Of a stretch of 45,401 nt of DNA, positions 15,955 to 26,500 are shown one piece after another. Position numbers and translations under genes: made by a program. Under the pieces are notes generated by a model that ran no database searches, had not been told where the DNA came from, and worked only from the letters and a program-made list of their open reading frames with translations. Source of the stretch: CAWUKT01 sp963923035 (GTDB lineage: Bacteria > Bacteroidota > Bacteroidia > J057 > JADKCL01). The DNA lies in NCBI GenBank assembly GCA_963923035.1, contig CAWUKT010000057.1:1-45401 (forward strand), in the 5' to 3' direction. Numbering within the stretch: the stretch's first letter is position 1; the number at the start of each line of letters is the position of its first letter.

Positions 15955-17210
15955 TGGGAAAAGTAGGGGACCGATACCGGGCCATTCCCAGGCCGATTTG
16001 GCGGATGATCGTCGTCAAATTCTTCGTTTCGATGCTCAACGGAGCCTTTCTGTTGATCTTCAACCTCTTTCTGCGCAAGCTGGGATTCGACGATCCGACC
16101 ATCGGGAATTTCGGGTCGATGCTCTACCTGGGCATCCTGGTGGTGGGCCTGCCCTGCGGATTGTTTCTCCGCGGGCGGCGCTTGAAGCCCGTCTTTATGG
16201 CGGGCGCCATCCTGATCCCCCTGTTTGCCATCGCCATGCTCCTCTCACTGCGCCTTGAGGCGCCCCATTGGTTCAGCAAGCTGCTTTTATTAGCGTGGAG
16301 CGGCTCATTTGTCCTCATCGACTCGTTTATTCTGCCCTTCATTGTCCGTACCGTCCCCAAATCCAGTGAATCAGAGGCCATCGCACTCAATTTCTCCATG
16401 TTTCCATTGGGCAGCATCGGTGCCAGTCTGCTCATTTTCCTTGTCAATGGCCAGGACGGGCTACTTTTGGGCGATCTCTGGTTGCCTACCGATGAGTTTC
16501 TGGCCCTGATGATCATCGCTGCCCTCAACTTGCCATTGGCCCTCATCGTGATGCGTTTGAAGGAAGATGCGCCCGAGGATTTGGAAAAGGTGACCCTCCG
16601 CCGCTTTGTTTCTTCCGCCCAGCACTTTGAATGGAGGCGAATTTGGGAGGCAGTTTTCCCGACGACCATCATCGCGGTGGGGGCGGGTTTGACCATTCCA
16701 TTTATCAATCTCTTCTTCGAGGCAGTCTTTCACCTGGAAACCGATAGCTGGGGACTGGTCGGTCTGGGCATGGCAGTGATCATATTTATTGCTGCGAACC
16801 TGGTTCCCCGCATCCGACGCGCCTTTGGTTACCGGATTGCCATTACCCTTTCCCAATCCCTTTCTGTCCTGATGCTCATCCTGATGGCGTTGACCCAGTT
16901 GTTTGCCGATGTGCCGGGAATGGTCTATTTCGCGATTGCCTTTTTCGTCCTCCGCACTCCTCTCATGAACATGGCCCGGCCCATGACGAGCGAATTGGTG
17001 ATGAATTATGTGGGGCCCGGCAACCGTGATTTTACCAGTGCCCTGACCGCCAGTATTTGGAGTGGAGCGTGGTTCCTGTCGGCGCTGATCTTTCAATGGA
17101 TGCGGGATGCTCAGATTCCCTATTACCAAATATTTTTGCTGACGGCGCTATTTTATATCTTTGGGGTGATAAAGTATTATAAATTAATCCAAAAATTCGA
17201 GAAAAGTTAG
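15954..17210 (+). CDS. MFS-type inner-membrane transporter
   Basis: The 418-residue protein has about twelve hydrophobic segments in two blocks, separated by a charged loop near residue 200 (MRLKEDAPEDLEKVTLRRF). RKLGFDDPTIGNFGSMLYLG and RTPLMNMARPMTSELVM are typical of major facilitator transporters of unknown substrate. The start is the ATG at 15954, overlapping the miaA stop by one base. An alternative GTG at 15924 would overlap miaA by 31 nt and is less likely. Confidence 0.8.
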   Translation: MGKVGDRYRAIPRPIWRMIVVKFFVSMLNGAFLLIFNLFLRKLGFDDPTIGNFGSMLYLGILVVGLPCGLFLRGRRLKPVFMAGAILIPLFAIAMLLSLRLEAPHWFSKLLLLAWSGSFVLIDSFILPFIVRTVPKSSESEAIALNFSMFPLGSIGASLLIFLVNGQDGLLLGDLWLPTDEFLALMIIAALNLPLALIVMRLKEDAPEDLEKVTLRRFVSSAQHFEWRRIWEAVFPTTIIAVGAGLTIPFINLFFEAVFHLETDSWGLVGLGMAVIIFIAANLVPRIRRAFGYRIAITLSQSLSVLMLILMALTQLFADVPGMVYFAIAFFVLRTPLMNMARPMTSELVMNYVGPGNRDFTSALTASIWSGAWFLSALIFQWMRDAQIPYYQIFLLTALFYIFGVIKYYKLIQKFEKS

Positions 17211-17220
17211 TGGCTTTGCG

Positions 17221-17228
17221 TATATTTG
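17221..17228 (+). promoter_or_regulatory. -7 box TATATTTG before the small ORF at 17247
   Basis: Exact TAnnTTTG match ending 18 nt before the ATG at 17247. It begins 10 nt after the MFS stop, so the small ORF and the gene after it have their own promoter. Confidence 0.6.
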
Positions 17229-17246
17229 TAGAAATGATATGTAGCG

Positions 17247-17381
17247 ATGGAAAGTAGAGAAACACACAGAGTAGAAAATGCTCCCTCCAGGTTGTTGAAG
17301 CTCATGCGGAGGTTGGAGGAGCAAAAGAAGGTCAACAAGTCGGTACTTCAGGATAAGTTGGCCCGGACCGCCTTCCGGTAA
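17247..17381 (+). CDS. 44-residue helical small protein preceding a DUF6169-like gene
   Basis: ATG at 17247 to TAA at 17381 encodes a basic protein of 44 residues. Most of it is one amphipathic helix: SRLLKLMRRLEEQKKVNKSV, then LQDKLARTAFR. An exact promoter box lies 18 nt upstream. The next gene lies 18 nt downstream in the same frame, with only this TAA between. The pair could be a two-gene module in which the small protein is a partner or regulator of the second. Function unknown; no family recognised. Confidence 0.55.
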   Translation: MESRETHRVENAPSRLLKLMRRLEEQKKVNKSVLQDKLARTAFR

Positions 17382-17399
17382 CCCTTTCAAGAATCGGTT

Positions 17400-17867
17400 T
17401 TGGATCGCACTGTACCCTTCACTTCTGAAGAGGGGAACAGGTATATGATCAAATTCGAGTGTAGTTCCGAAGTCATAGATTTCGGTTTCACGCTGCCTGT
17501 GCCCCTGGTTGGACTCACTTTGGTAGGAGAATCCCATTGTGAGACCAACAGTTTACGCTACCTGATTCAGCTGGGAAAGCTGATCAAAGAATACATTGAT
17601 CACAACAATGTAATTCTATACTATTACTGTGATACGGAAGAGGTTAGGAGAAGCCATCACAATCTGAGGCGTTCCCCTCAGGCCTATCGAAATGAATTGT
17701 TTGCCGTTCTGTTTGATAGGATGGAACCGCAGGGGTTGGTGCGGGAAACCAATGTCATCGTGGGAGAGCATGGCGAGGAACACTATTTGGTCCTCATAAC
17801 CAGGGATCGTAACCAGGAGGTACTGCGTGAAATCAAGGTTTCGGTGGCGGATTGGTCTAAAGAATAA
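17400..17867 (+). CDS. DUF6169-like protein, possibly damaged at its 5' end
   Basis: The open frame from TTG 17400 gives 155 residues; the first ATG is 17445. FTSEEGNRYMIKFE, then a helix (SLRYLIQLGKLIKEYI), ILYYYCDTEE and a Phe-rich FAVLFDRM segment fit my memory of DUF6169, a Bacteroidota family of unknown function. Members usually open with NPY-x-F-x(4-6)-Y-x-F-T-x(2)-G. Here that opening is found in another frame: from 17380, NPFKNRFWIALY is encoded, and two extra bases (CC) separate it from FTSEEG. No ATG precedes it. Either the gene has lost its start and gained a frameshift, or it starts at TTG 17400 or ATG 17445. Confidence 0.5.
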   Translation: MDRTVPFTSEEGNRYMIKFECSSEVIDFGFTLPVPLVGLTLVGESHCETNSLRYLIQLGKLIKEYIDHNNVILYYYCDTEEVRRSHHNLRRSPQAYRNELFAVLFDRMEPQGLVRETNVIVGEHGEEHYLVLITRDRNQEVLREIKVSVADWSKE

Positions 17868-17939
17868 TCCCGAAGAATCTATTGGACGGTTGTGTCGTTG
17901 TGGCCCATGAATTCCGGTGCCAATCTGTCCTGAAATCGC

Positions 17940-17947
17940 TATCTTTG
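17940..17947 (+). promoter_or_regulatory. -7 box TATCTTTG before mtaB
   Basis: Exact TAnnTTTG match ending 10 nt before the mtaB ATG. No TTG at the usual -33 distance. Confidence 0.6.
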
Positions 17948-17957
17948 CCCACTGAGT

Positions 17958-19268
17958 ATGAAAAAAGTAGGTCTATATACGCTGGGTTGTAAGCTCAATT
18001 TCTCCGAGACTTCGGCCATTGGACGGCAATTTGATTCCCAGGGCTATGAACGGGTTCCCTTTCATGAGTCCGCCGACGTCTATGTCATCAATACCTGTTC
18101 GGTGACCGACAATGCGGACAAAAAGTGCCGCAAGGTGGTCCGGCAAGCCCTCAAGAGCAATCCGGAAGCCTATGTGGTCGTCGTAGGTTGCTATGCTCAG
18201 CTCAAGCCGGATGAAATTGCCGAGATTCCTGGAGTAGATCTTGTCCTTGGGGCGGCCGAGAAGTTTCGCTTGTTTGAAGTGGTAGATGATTTTGTGAAAG
18301 AGGCCCGGGGAAAAGCGATTTACGGAGAAATCGGGGAGGTCAATTCATTTGTGGATGCCTTCTCCCAGGGAGAACGGACCCGATCCTTCCTGAAGGTCCA
18401 GGATGGCTGTGATTACAAGTGCTCTTTCTGCACGATTCCCCTGGCCCGGGGAAAGTCCCGCTCGGACAGCCTCGACAATATCCTCGCCAATGCCCGAAAA
18501 TTGGCGGAAGCGGGAGTCAAGGAAATCGTCCTTACCGGGGTCAATATTGGCGACTACGGCAAGGACCAGCCGGGAACCTTCCTCGATGTCGTTCAGGCCA
18601 TCGACCAGGTGGAAGGTATTGAGCGGATTCGGATTTCGAGCATCGAACCGAATCTTCTGAATGATGACATCATCGCGTACGTCGCCACTTCGAAGCGCTT
18701 TCAGCCTCATTTCCATGTGCCGCTGCAAAGCGGCAACAACGAAATGCTGGCTGCGATGCGCCGCCGTTACCGGCGGGAGCTGTACGCCGATCGGGTAGCC
18801 CGGATCAAGTCCCTCATGCCCCACGCCTGTATTGGCGTGGACGTCATCGTGGGGCATCCCGGAGAGACCGAGGAATATTTTCTCGATACCTACCAGTTCC
18901 TGAATGAATTGGACATCAGCTATCTGCATGTCTTCACCTATTCAGGACGTCCCAATACCCATGCCATCAATCTTGCCCACCCAGTTCCCCAATCGGACCG
19001 GGCCCGGCGATCAAAAATGCTGCGCATCCTCTCCGAGAAGAAGAAGCGGCATTTCTATGAGCAGTTCATCGGACAGACCCGTCCCATTCTTTTCGAAGAA
19101 GAAATCCGGGACGGTCAACTCCACGGATTTACCGACAACTACATCAAGGTTTCTACGCCTTATGACCCTCTGCTGGTCAATGAAATTCGGGCCTACCAGA
19201 TGGTAGAGGTCAATGAAGCCGGTCTGATGTTGATCGAGCCGGATGAGGTCCCGGTCCAACACCACTGA
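17958..19268 (+). CDS. mtaB: tRNA (t6A37) methylthiotransferase
   Basis: The 436-residue radical-SAM enzyme converts t6A37 to ms2t6A37 in tRNAs that read ANN codons. The N-terminal UPF0004 domain has cluster cysteines C11, C47 and C78 (LGCKLN, INTCSV, GCYAQ). The radical-SAM cluster is CDYKCSFC (C151, C155, C158). RISSIEPNLL, HVPLQSGNNEML, DVIVGHPGET and HVFTYSGRP follow, and a TRAM-like C-terminal part ends the protein. The motifs place it with MtaB and not MiaB or RimO. The subtilase ATG begins one base after the stop. Confidence 0.95.
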   Translation: MKKVGLYTLGCKLNFSETSAIGRQFDSQGYERVPFHESADVYVINTCSVTDNADKKCRKVVRQALKSNPEAYVVVVGCYAQLKPDEIAEIPGVDLVLGAAEKFRLFEVVDDFVKEARGKAIYGEIGEVNSFVDAFSQGERTRSFLKVQDGCDYKCSFCTIPLARGKSRSDSLDNILANARKLAEAGVKEIVLTGVNIGDYGKDQPGTFLDVVQAIDQVEGIERIRISSIEPNLLNDDIIAYVATSKRFQPHFHVPLQSGNNEMLAAMRRRYRRELYADRVARIKSLMPHACIGVDVIVGHPGETEEYFLDTYQFLNELDISYLHVFTYSGRPNTHAINLAHPVPQSDRARRSKMLRILSEKKKRHFYEQFIGQTRPILFEEEIRDGQLHGFTDNYIKVSTPYDPLLVNEIRAYQMVEVNEAGLMLIEPDEVPVQHH

Positions 19269-19269
19269 T

Positions 19270-22200
19270 ATGGAATTCAGGCGTTTTATCCGTCGTATCA
19301 CTCCTTGCTCCATTGTGCAGTGGCTCCGCATCTTGTTTGTGGTGGCCTTGATCATTTACCTTTCCCTTGGGTACGGATTCTCACAAGTCCAACTCAACGT
19401 GAAGGCCCAGCCGGGTTCCGAGGCCCTATCCTTTCTCCAGGCCCCGTCCACCTATCGCTTGCCCGCCAATCACCCTTTGCGTTCGGTCTCGGAGGTCAAG
19501 CCCTTGCACCCACTGACGAGTCCGTCGGACCGCGCCCAAGACCCTTTAAAAGAGATATTCACCTTGTCGTTTCCGGGCAATTCCGGCAATACCTACCGGA
19601 ACCAATTGCTTCAATTGGGAGAATTTGAGTGGGTGGAAGTGAATGGAATGGTGCCCATCATTAAGGCCCGGGTGGAGAGCGTGGATGATTCCAGTGCGCG
19701 TGAAGCGCTGTGGTTTCACGATGTGATTCGCACGGATGAAGCCTGGCAGGTGACCCGGGGAAGTTCCCAAATCAAGATTGGGATTCTGGATACGGGGCTT
19801 GATTACGAGCACCCTGAGTTGATCGGCAGTGTCGCGGTCAAAGCGGCGGAAGACGTAAATGGAAACGGACGTTTTGATCCCTGGCCGGACAGCATTCTGG
19901 TTGACGGAGTGTCCGGTGACTTTGATGGCGTGGACAACGACAACAATGGCTATACCGATGATGTCATCGGGTACGACTTTACCGATCAGCCCCGATCTCC
20001 TTTCGGTGGGGATTACCTTTTCGAGGATCCGAATCCCCTTGACGACAACGACCACGGAACCTTGGTCGCCGGGATCATATCCGCCGATCCCAACAATTCC
20101 AGCCTTGCCCGGGGTGTTGCTCCCAATTGTGAATTGGTGACGTTACGGGCCTTTGCTGCGAATGGGGCAGGGGAGGACGACGACATTGCCCGGGCCATCG
20201 TCTACGCCGCCGACAATGACGTCGATATCCTGAACTTTTCCTTCGGGGATATCTATCCCTCCCAGATGATGCACGCGGCCATTCAGTACGCCTATCAAAA
20301 AGGCGTGGTCATGGTCGCCTCCGCCGGGAATGGCACCGGCGATAACCTCCACTATCCCTCCAATTTTCCCGAAGTCATTTCTGTCAGTGCCTCCGCCTTG
20401 GGCGTGGATGGTAGCAGTGAATTTCTCTGGCCATTGAGTTCCTTCGGTCTGACCGTGGACCTGTGTGCCCCCGGGAGCGGAATCCTGACCACGGTGGTCC
20501 GGGATACCCTGGACGACGGAGAGATCTGCGAACTGGGGATTTTTAGTGGGACCAGTACGGCGGCGCCGATGGTGAGCGCGGCGGTGGGCGTGTTGTTTGC
20601 GGAGCGGGGTAAATTGTCCCCGGATGCGGTCAGAGGGTACTTGACGGGCTCGGCCACGGACATCGCCAACGAAGGTTGGGACCATTTGACGGGGGCCGGA
20701 AGACTGGATTTGGTGGAATTGCTGGGACAAGTTGGCGGGTCCATTGCCCGGATTGAGTCCCCGGCCAATGATTTTGGGACCTCGTCCAATGAGATTCCCC
20801 TTCAGGTGACCGTTCTGGATCCGGAATTTTCGTCCTTTCACCTGGAATATGAGGCTGGAACGGATGGCAATGACAATTGGATTCCGATTCTGAGTGACCA
20901 GACCGATCAGGTCGAAGCCTCCCAAGTAGGAATTTGGGATGTGGCCAGCCTGGCCGATGGAGAATACACGCTGCGCTTGCGCATTGACAAGACGGATGGG
21001 AGTACGGCCGAGGACCGCATACGCGTCGTTGTGGACCGGTCGCCACCGGTCATCGAAGTGCGGGAAGCCGCGACGGTCTGGGACAATGATGTCCGGAAAT
21101 TGATGGTCGTCTACCGCAATAGCGACCGCGGACAGACCCGTTTGTCCTTTCGTTCGACTGGCGAAACTGATTTTCGCCAATTGCCATTTGACCGCATGAC
21201 CCGCAATGGGTTTTTCGTCCTCGGCCCCGAATTGATTCAGGGAGACTCCGTTACCTTTTTTCTCTCCACCACCAACGAAGCGGGCCAGACGGCCTCGTCT
21301 GCTCCCCAAACGATTGCTTATCATCCCTCATATGTTTCTCCCATTGGCTGGGACACCTTGACGTACAGCATTCCTATGGGCCACTACCTCGCTGCTCCCC
21401 AGGACTTTGATGGAGATGGTTTGTTGGAAGTGGTGATGAGCGAATACGACGATAACCTCGGTTTTGGCAAGCTCAAGGCCTACGAATACAACGGCACCCA
21501 GTTCACCGCGCTGGATTCCCTCAACTTCAAACCGATCCTGATCCCCAAGGACATCGCCGATACCGACAACGACGGTCTTCTCGAGCTGTTGTGCTCCGTG
21601 AACGATTCCGGCTATGTGATCGAACAAGCGGCCCCGGGCTTGTTTCCCCAGATCATTACCCACGAGAACCTGGGCCAGGGCTATTTCCCCGCTCAGTTTG
21701 CGGAAGTGAATGGAGATGGGCAATTGGATTATTTGGCGAAGGACCTGGTGGATTACCGGGTATTTGAAGGCGATGGGAATGGCGGGTTTTTGAATGGCCC
21801 GCAATTGCCGGATGTGAGCGGAAACTATATTGGGTCCGTCGCGCCCAAAGTCCTGGTGGAAGACTTTGATGGAGACGGGCAAAATGAAATCGTCTACGGC
21901 GACTTCGATGGAGACCTATTGGTCTATGAATTTGACGGATCGTCCTATCAGTTGGTATGGACCGATACCACATCTCTGACGCAAACCGGTTCCTATCTGG
22001 CAAAGGGCGATTTTGATGGAGATGGACAATTGGAATGGGTCGTTGGGGCGCATCCTTCGACCAACCGAAATGAAATCGACTTTGAGTACAATGCCCCTTA
22101 TTGGCATTTGAGGGTATTTGGAGCGACGGGAAATAACCAATACGAGGAACGGCAATCGCTCTTCTTCTTTGATTTGGACACAGACAATTTCAATGCGCTT

Positions 22201-23586
22201 ACCGTCGCCAATGTGGACGACGATCCCGAGGATGAACTGCTGTTCTCGACCTTTCCCCGGACCTATATCTTCGAGCACAACGGCTCCAAATTGGCTCCCA
22301 CCTGGTTCCATTATGGTGGCCTTACGACCCACCATTGGGTGGGTGATGTCAACGGGAATGGAACGCCGGAATTCGCCCTGGGGCGAGGGGACAAGGCATT
22401 GTTCTGGGAGAAAGATGTGAATTACAATGGTCCGGACGTCGTCTCCGACCTGACGGCCTACGGCCCGTCCCCGGCGCAGGTCCAGCTCTGCTGGACGGCG
22501 GCTTCCAATGCGGACAGTTACCGCATTTGGCGCGGCGAAATCAATGGCGGTTCGATTTTCATCGAAGCCATCGATTCCTCGGCTCAACTCGACTACCTCG
22601 ACCAGAACCTGACGAATGGCCAGACCTATTTGTACCTGATCGAATCCAAGGCACCGGCCTTGAATCCCATCTTCAGCCCATTTTCCAATGCGGCAGTCGT
22701 CACCCCCGATGTCCTCGGGCGACTCGACTCGGTGGTGGCGGTGGACGTCCGCCACGCCTTGGCCCATTTTTCCGTCCCCGTTCAGGCTACCGCCGAACAA
22801 ATTCCCCATTTTCGCCTCAACGGCAATACCGTGCCGGCGACCCTGATCAGTTCCGGCGACCTCAACCAAACGATCCTGTTGGGATTTGAAGAAGAATTTC
22901 TGGCCACCAATACCCTGACCATCGATTCCACATTTTTGGACCGCGATGCCCGGCGATTGGATCCCTTGGGACGTCAGGCATCCTTCTCATATGTAGAGGA
23001 TACCACCCAACAGGCCCACTTCACCAAGTGGACGGTCCTGAATGGCAGCCAAGCCAGGATTTGGTTCAATTTTTCGATGGATACATCGGTGCTGAACCTG
23101 TCCCGCTACGAAGTCGCGCCCCTTGGCCGCGTGGCCGCCGTGGAATTCTTCGAGGGAGATCCGAACTCGGTTTTGGTTTCCGTAGAAGGGGTGACGCTGG
23201 GGTCATTGGGATACCCGGTGTCCATCACCCTGAACGGAGGATCCGCCCTCAATGGCGCTTTCATGCGCACCGATGCGGGCAATGTGGCCACCTTCTCGAG
23301 CTTTCAGGAAGACCTGTCGCAGGTCTATGTCTATCCGAATCCCTACCAGGGCAATGATTTCTTCGAAGGTATTCGCTTCGCGAATCTCAGCCGTCAGTGT
23401 ACAGTGACCGTCTATACCGCCAGCGGTCGCCTGATCGCCCAATTCGTCGAGAATGATGGTGATGGCGGCGTCGAATGGGACCTCCGCAATACCAAAGGGG
23501 AACGCATCGTGCCTGGAAATTACCTGTACCGGGTCGAGTCCGAAGGCCTGGAGCCATTTGTCGGAACCTTCTCCATCCTCCAATGA
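19270..23586 (+). CDS. secreted subtilase (S8) with FG-GAP-like repeats, FnIII and T9SS type A sorting domain
   Basis: The 1438-residue protein starts at ATG 19270; an earlier Met (19243) lies inside mtaB. A signal/membrane segment spans about 22-40. The S8 triad is D174 (ILDTGLDYEHPEL), H262 (DDNDHGTLVAG) and S429 (FSGTSTAAPMVS), with N354 (SAGNG) as oxyanion residue. Residues about 700-1050 hold seven calcium-binding-like DxDGDGxxE repeats (DFDGDGLLEV, DTDNDGLLEL, DFDGDGQNEIVYGD and others), as in FG-GAP/VCBS propellers. A fibronectin III domain follows, and the end (VYPNPYQG to GTFSILQ) is a type A sorting domain. It is probably a surface-attached or secreted protease. The stop directly abuts that of the convergent gene. 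Confidence 0.9.
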   Translation: MEFRRFIRRITPCSIVQWLRILFVVALIIYLSLGYGFSQVQLNVKAQPGSEALSFLQAPSTYRLPANHPLRSVSEVKPLHPLTSPSDRAQDPLKEIFTLSFPGNSGNTYRNQLLQLGEFEWVEVNGMVPIIKARVESVDDSSAREALWFHDVIRTDEAWQVTRGSSQIKIGILDTGLDYEHPELIGSVAVKAAEDVNGNGRFDPWPDSILVDGVSGDFDGVDNDNNGYTDDVIGYDFTDQPRSPFGGDYLFEDPNPLDDNDHGTLVAGIISADPNNSSLARGVAPNCELVTLRAFAANGAGEDDDIARAIVYAADNDVDILNFSFGDIYPSQMMHAAIQYAYQKGVVMVASAGNGTGDNLHYPSNFPEVISVSASALGVDGSSEFLWPLSSFGLTVDLCAPGSGILTTVVRDTLDDGEICELGIFSGTSTAAPMVSAAVGVLFAERGKLSPDAVRGYLTGSATDIANEGWDHLTGAGRLDLVELLGQVGGSIARIESPANDFGTSSNEIPLQVTVLDPEFSSFHLEYEAGTDGNDNWIPILSDQTDQVEASQVGIWDVASLADGEYTLRLRIDKTDGSTAEDRIRVVVDRSPPVIEVREAATVWDNDVRKLMVVYRNSDRGQTRLSFRSTGETDFRQLPFDRMTRNGFFVLGPELIQGDSVTFFLSTTNEAGQTASSAPQTIAYHPSYVSPIGWDTLTYSIPMGHYLAAPQDFDGDGLLEVVMSEYDDNLGFGKLKAYEYNGTQFTALDSLNFKPILIPKDIADTDNDGLLELLCSVNDSGYVIEQAAPGLFPQIITHENLGQGYFPAQFAEVNGDGQLDYLAKDLVDYRVFEGDGNGGFLNGPQLPDVSGNYIGSVAPKVLVEDFDGDGQNEIVYGDFDGDLLVYEFDGSSYQLVWTDTTSLTQTGSYLAKGDFDGDGQLEWVVGAHPSTNRNEIDFEYNAPYWHLRVFGATGNNQYEERQSLFFFDLDTDNFNALTVANVDDDPEDELLFSTFPRTYIFEHNGSKLAPTWFHYGGLTTHHWVGDVNGNGTPEFALGRGDKALFWEKDVNYNGPDVVSDLTAYGPSPAQVQLCWTAASNADSYRIWRGEINGGSIFIEAIDSSAQLDYLDQNLTNGQTYLYLIESKAPALNPIFSPFSNAAVVTPDVLGRLDSVVAVDVRHALAHFSVPVQATAEQIPHFRLNGNTVPATLISSGDLNQTILLGFEEEFLATNTLTIDSTFLDRDARRLDPLGRQASFSYVEDTTQQAHFTKWTVLNGSQARIWFNFSMDTSVLNLSRYEVAPLGRVAAVEFFEGDPNSVLVSVEGVTLGSLGYPVSITLNGGSALNGAFMRTDAGNVATFSSFQEDLSQVYVYPNPYQGNDFFEGIRFANLSRQCTVTVYTASGRLIAQFVENDGDGGVEWDLRNTKGERIVPGNYLYRVESEGLEPFVGTFSILQ

Positions 23587-26500
23587 TCAGCGGTACAATG
23601 TAACCGTACCAGAGCGCGTAAATTGCCTTTGATTTCGTCCCGTTGCATTGATTTTCCACACAAATACCCCTTCCTGAACCGGTTGTCCCCGGTGGTGTCC
23701 ATTCCATTCAAAATCGGGATCGTAGCTTTCATAAATCAATTCGCCCCAGCGACTGAAAATCTGAACCTGAAAATTGGTCAGATTGCGACTCACCACACTC
23801 CAGGTATCATTGAGGAGGTCGTCGTTGGGGGTAAAGGCATTGGGGACAAACAGGTCGATGTCAATGATCAGGTCGATCGGACGGATCGTCGTATCGGCAC
23901 AACCAAAGGTATCCACTGCAATCAATTGGATAATCAAAGCTCCTAGGGTATCGTATTGGTGGACCGGGATGAAAGCCGTATCCAGGGTGCCATCACCAAA
24001 ATCCCAGAAGTGAAAATCGGAGAACAGAGAGTTGTTGGCCCATTCAATGGAATCGGTTTCAATATTGACTGGAGAAGGGGGATCGTAGGTAAAGCTGGCA
24101 ATGGGACCGGGAGCAATGAACACCTGGGTGGACCCGGTATCGGCGCATCCATTTGGATTCGAAACAATCAGGGTCACATTGAAGGTCCCGGGACTGGTAT
24201 AGGTCGCAGTAGGAACAGCCGCCGTACTGGTTTGGCCATTTCCGAAATCCCAGAAGAAATCGACGGCATTGGGACTGGCGGCTCCACTGAACGGTGCCTC
24301 CAAAAATCCACAACCAAAGGTATCCTGGGGGTTGATCAGGGCAATGGGAGCAGGCAAAACGGTCACCGGAAAGTCGATGGTCGTGTCGCAACCGGTATTG
24401 GTGGTGGCGGTCAGGGAAAGGAGGCCCACCCCGGCGTCGTTCCATGCAACGGTCACCACCGGAGTATTCTGGCCGGAGTTGATGCTCCCTCCCGTCACCG
24501 ACCAGTTGTAATTGGTTCCATTGACGAATGGAGTGGAGTAAATATGCCCCTGGGAGAACTGGCAGACCTCGGAGGGCCCGGCAATCACCGGCTCCGGTGC
24601 GGGCAGGACCTGCATGCTGAAGGCCATCGTGGTATCACAGCCCAAGGCTGTGGTTTGGACCAATTGGACGGAGCCATTGTTGGTGGGGGCAGCCCAGGCT
24701 ACCTCGATCGAGGCGGTACCTTGCCCTGATACGAGAGTGCCGCCGCTGACGGACCATACGTAGGAATTGCCGGGAAGCGGGGTGGCGCTGTACTGGGTAA
24801 CGGAATAGGCACAGACCGGAGCCGGCCCGATCAGCTCAGTGGCGGGATTGGGCAAAATGGCGACCTCCCATTCTACCAGGGTATCGCAGCCGAACGAATT
24901 GGTTTCCAGAACGCTGACCAGGCCTGTTCCCGCCCCGCCCCAGTCTACCGAAATGGCATTTGTTCCCTGGCCGGAAGTGATGTTCCCGCCGCCCACCGTC
25001 CAGAGATAAGTATGACCCGCCACAGCATTGGTTTGGTAGGGAATTCCGTCACTGAAGGCACAGATAGAATCGACTCCCAGGATGGCAGGATTGGGGCGGG
25101 GATGGATGAGGAGGTTCAGCACCACCGTGGTATCATAGCCTTCGGGAGTGGTTTGGGTCAAGGAAACAGATCCCGTTCCGGCCGCTCCCCAGTCCACGTC
25201 AATGGCGTTGCCGCCCTGTCCCGCGACGATATTTCCCCCCAGCACCGTCCATTGATAGGAATCTCCCGGCACGTTGGCCACTGCATAATTGACGGTAGGG
25301 TTGAATGCGCAAACAGGTTGGGGACCGGTGATCACCGGATCGGGTTTGGGAAGCAGGACAACGTCCAGCGCGACCGTAGAATCACATCCAATGGGACTGC
25401 TCTCCGTCACCAGGACGGTTACGGTCCCGGCACTGCCCCAATTGACAAGGATGGCGGGCGTTCCCTGACCAGAAACGAGGACCCCGCCCGCCACCGACCA
25501 ATTGTAGGTGTTTCCGGGATTGGAGCCCACAGTATAAGGAATGCCGGATGAATACTCGCAGAGTGAATCAGGACCGCTCAAGGCAGGGATAGGAGTGGGG
25601 TTGATGGTGATCGAAATGGCCACGGTGGTGTCACAGCCCTGCGGATTGGTTTGGGTCAGCGCCACACTTCCCCCTCCACTTGCCCCCCATGTGACCTGGA
25701 TCGCCGGGGTCCCCTGGCCGGAAGTAATCGTTCCGCCCGTCACCACCCAACTGTACGTATGGCCCGGGACCGCGGGCGTTGAATAGGGGATTCCCGTCGA
25801 AAATTCGCAGAATGGAGGACTCCCCGTGATCACGGGAATGGGTTTGGGGCTGATCACCACATCCATGAACACCGTGGTATCGCATCCCAGTGGCGTGGTC
25901 TCCACCAAAGTCACAGATCCCGTTCCGGCCCCTCCCCAATCCACGACAATCCCATTGGAGCCTTGTCCCGAAACAAGGCTGCCTCCCGCCACCGTCCACA
26001 GGTAGGTATGTCCTGCGGCACCGGGCGTAGCGTAGGAGATCCCCGCCTCAAATTGGCAGACAGAATCGGGGCCCTGGAGGAAAACAACGGGGTTGGGAAG
26101 AATGGTGACAGGAAAAACAACCGTGGTATCGCATCCATTGGAACTGGTTTGGGTCAGGGTGACATTTCCATTGCCCGCCAGCCCCCAATCCACCAAAATG
26201 GCGTTGCTCCCTTGTCCCGATACAATATTTCCCCCATACGCTACCCAACTATAGCTATGGCCCGGCACCGAAGGCGTCACATAGCCAGATCCTGAGGCAA
26301 ATTCACATACGGTATCCGACCCGCTGATGATGGGAGATGGATTGGCATTGATGTTGAACGCGAGGGCCACGGTGGTATCGCATCCAAAGGAATTGGTTTC
26401 GGTGACCTGGACGGTAGCGGGGCCCGCACCGCCAAAGTCCACTGTGATGGCAGGGGTGCCCTGTCCCGCTGCAATGGTTCCTCCCGAAACGGACCACACA

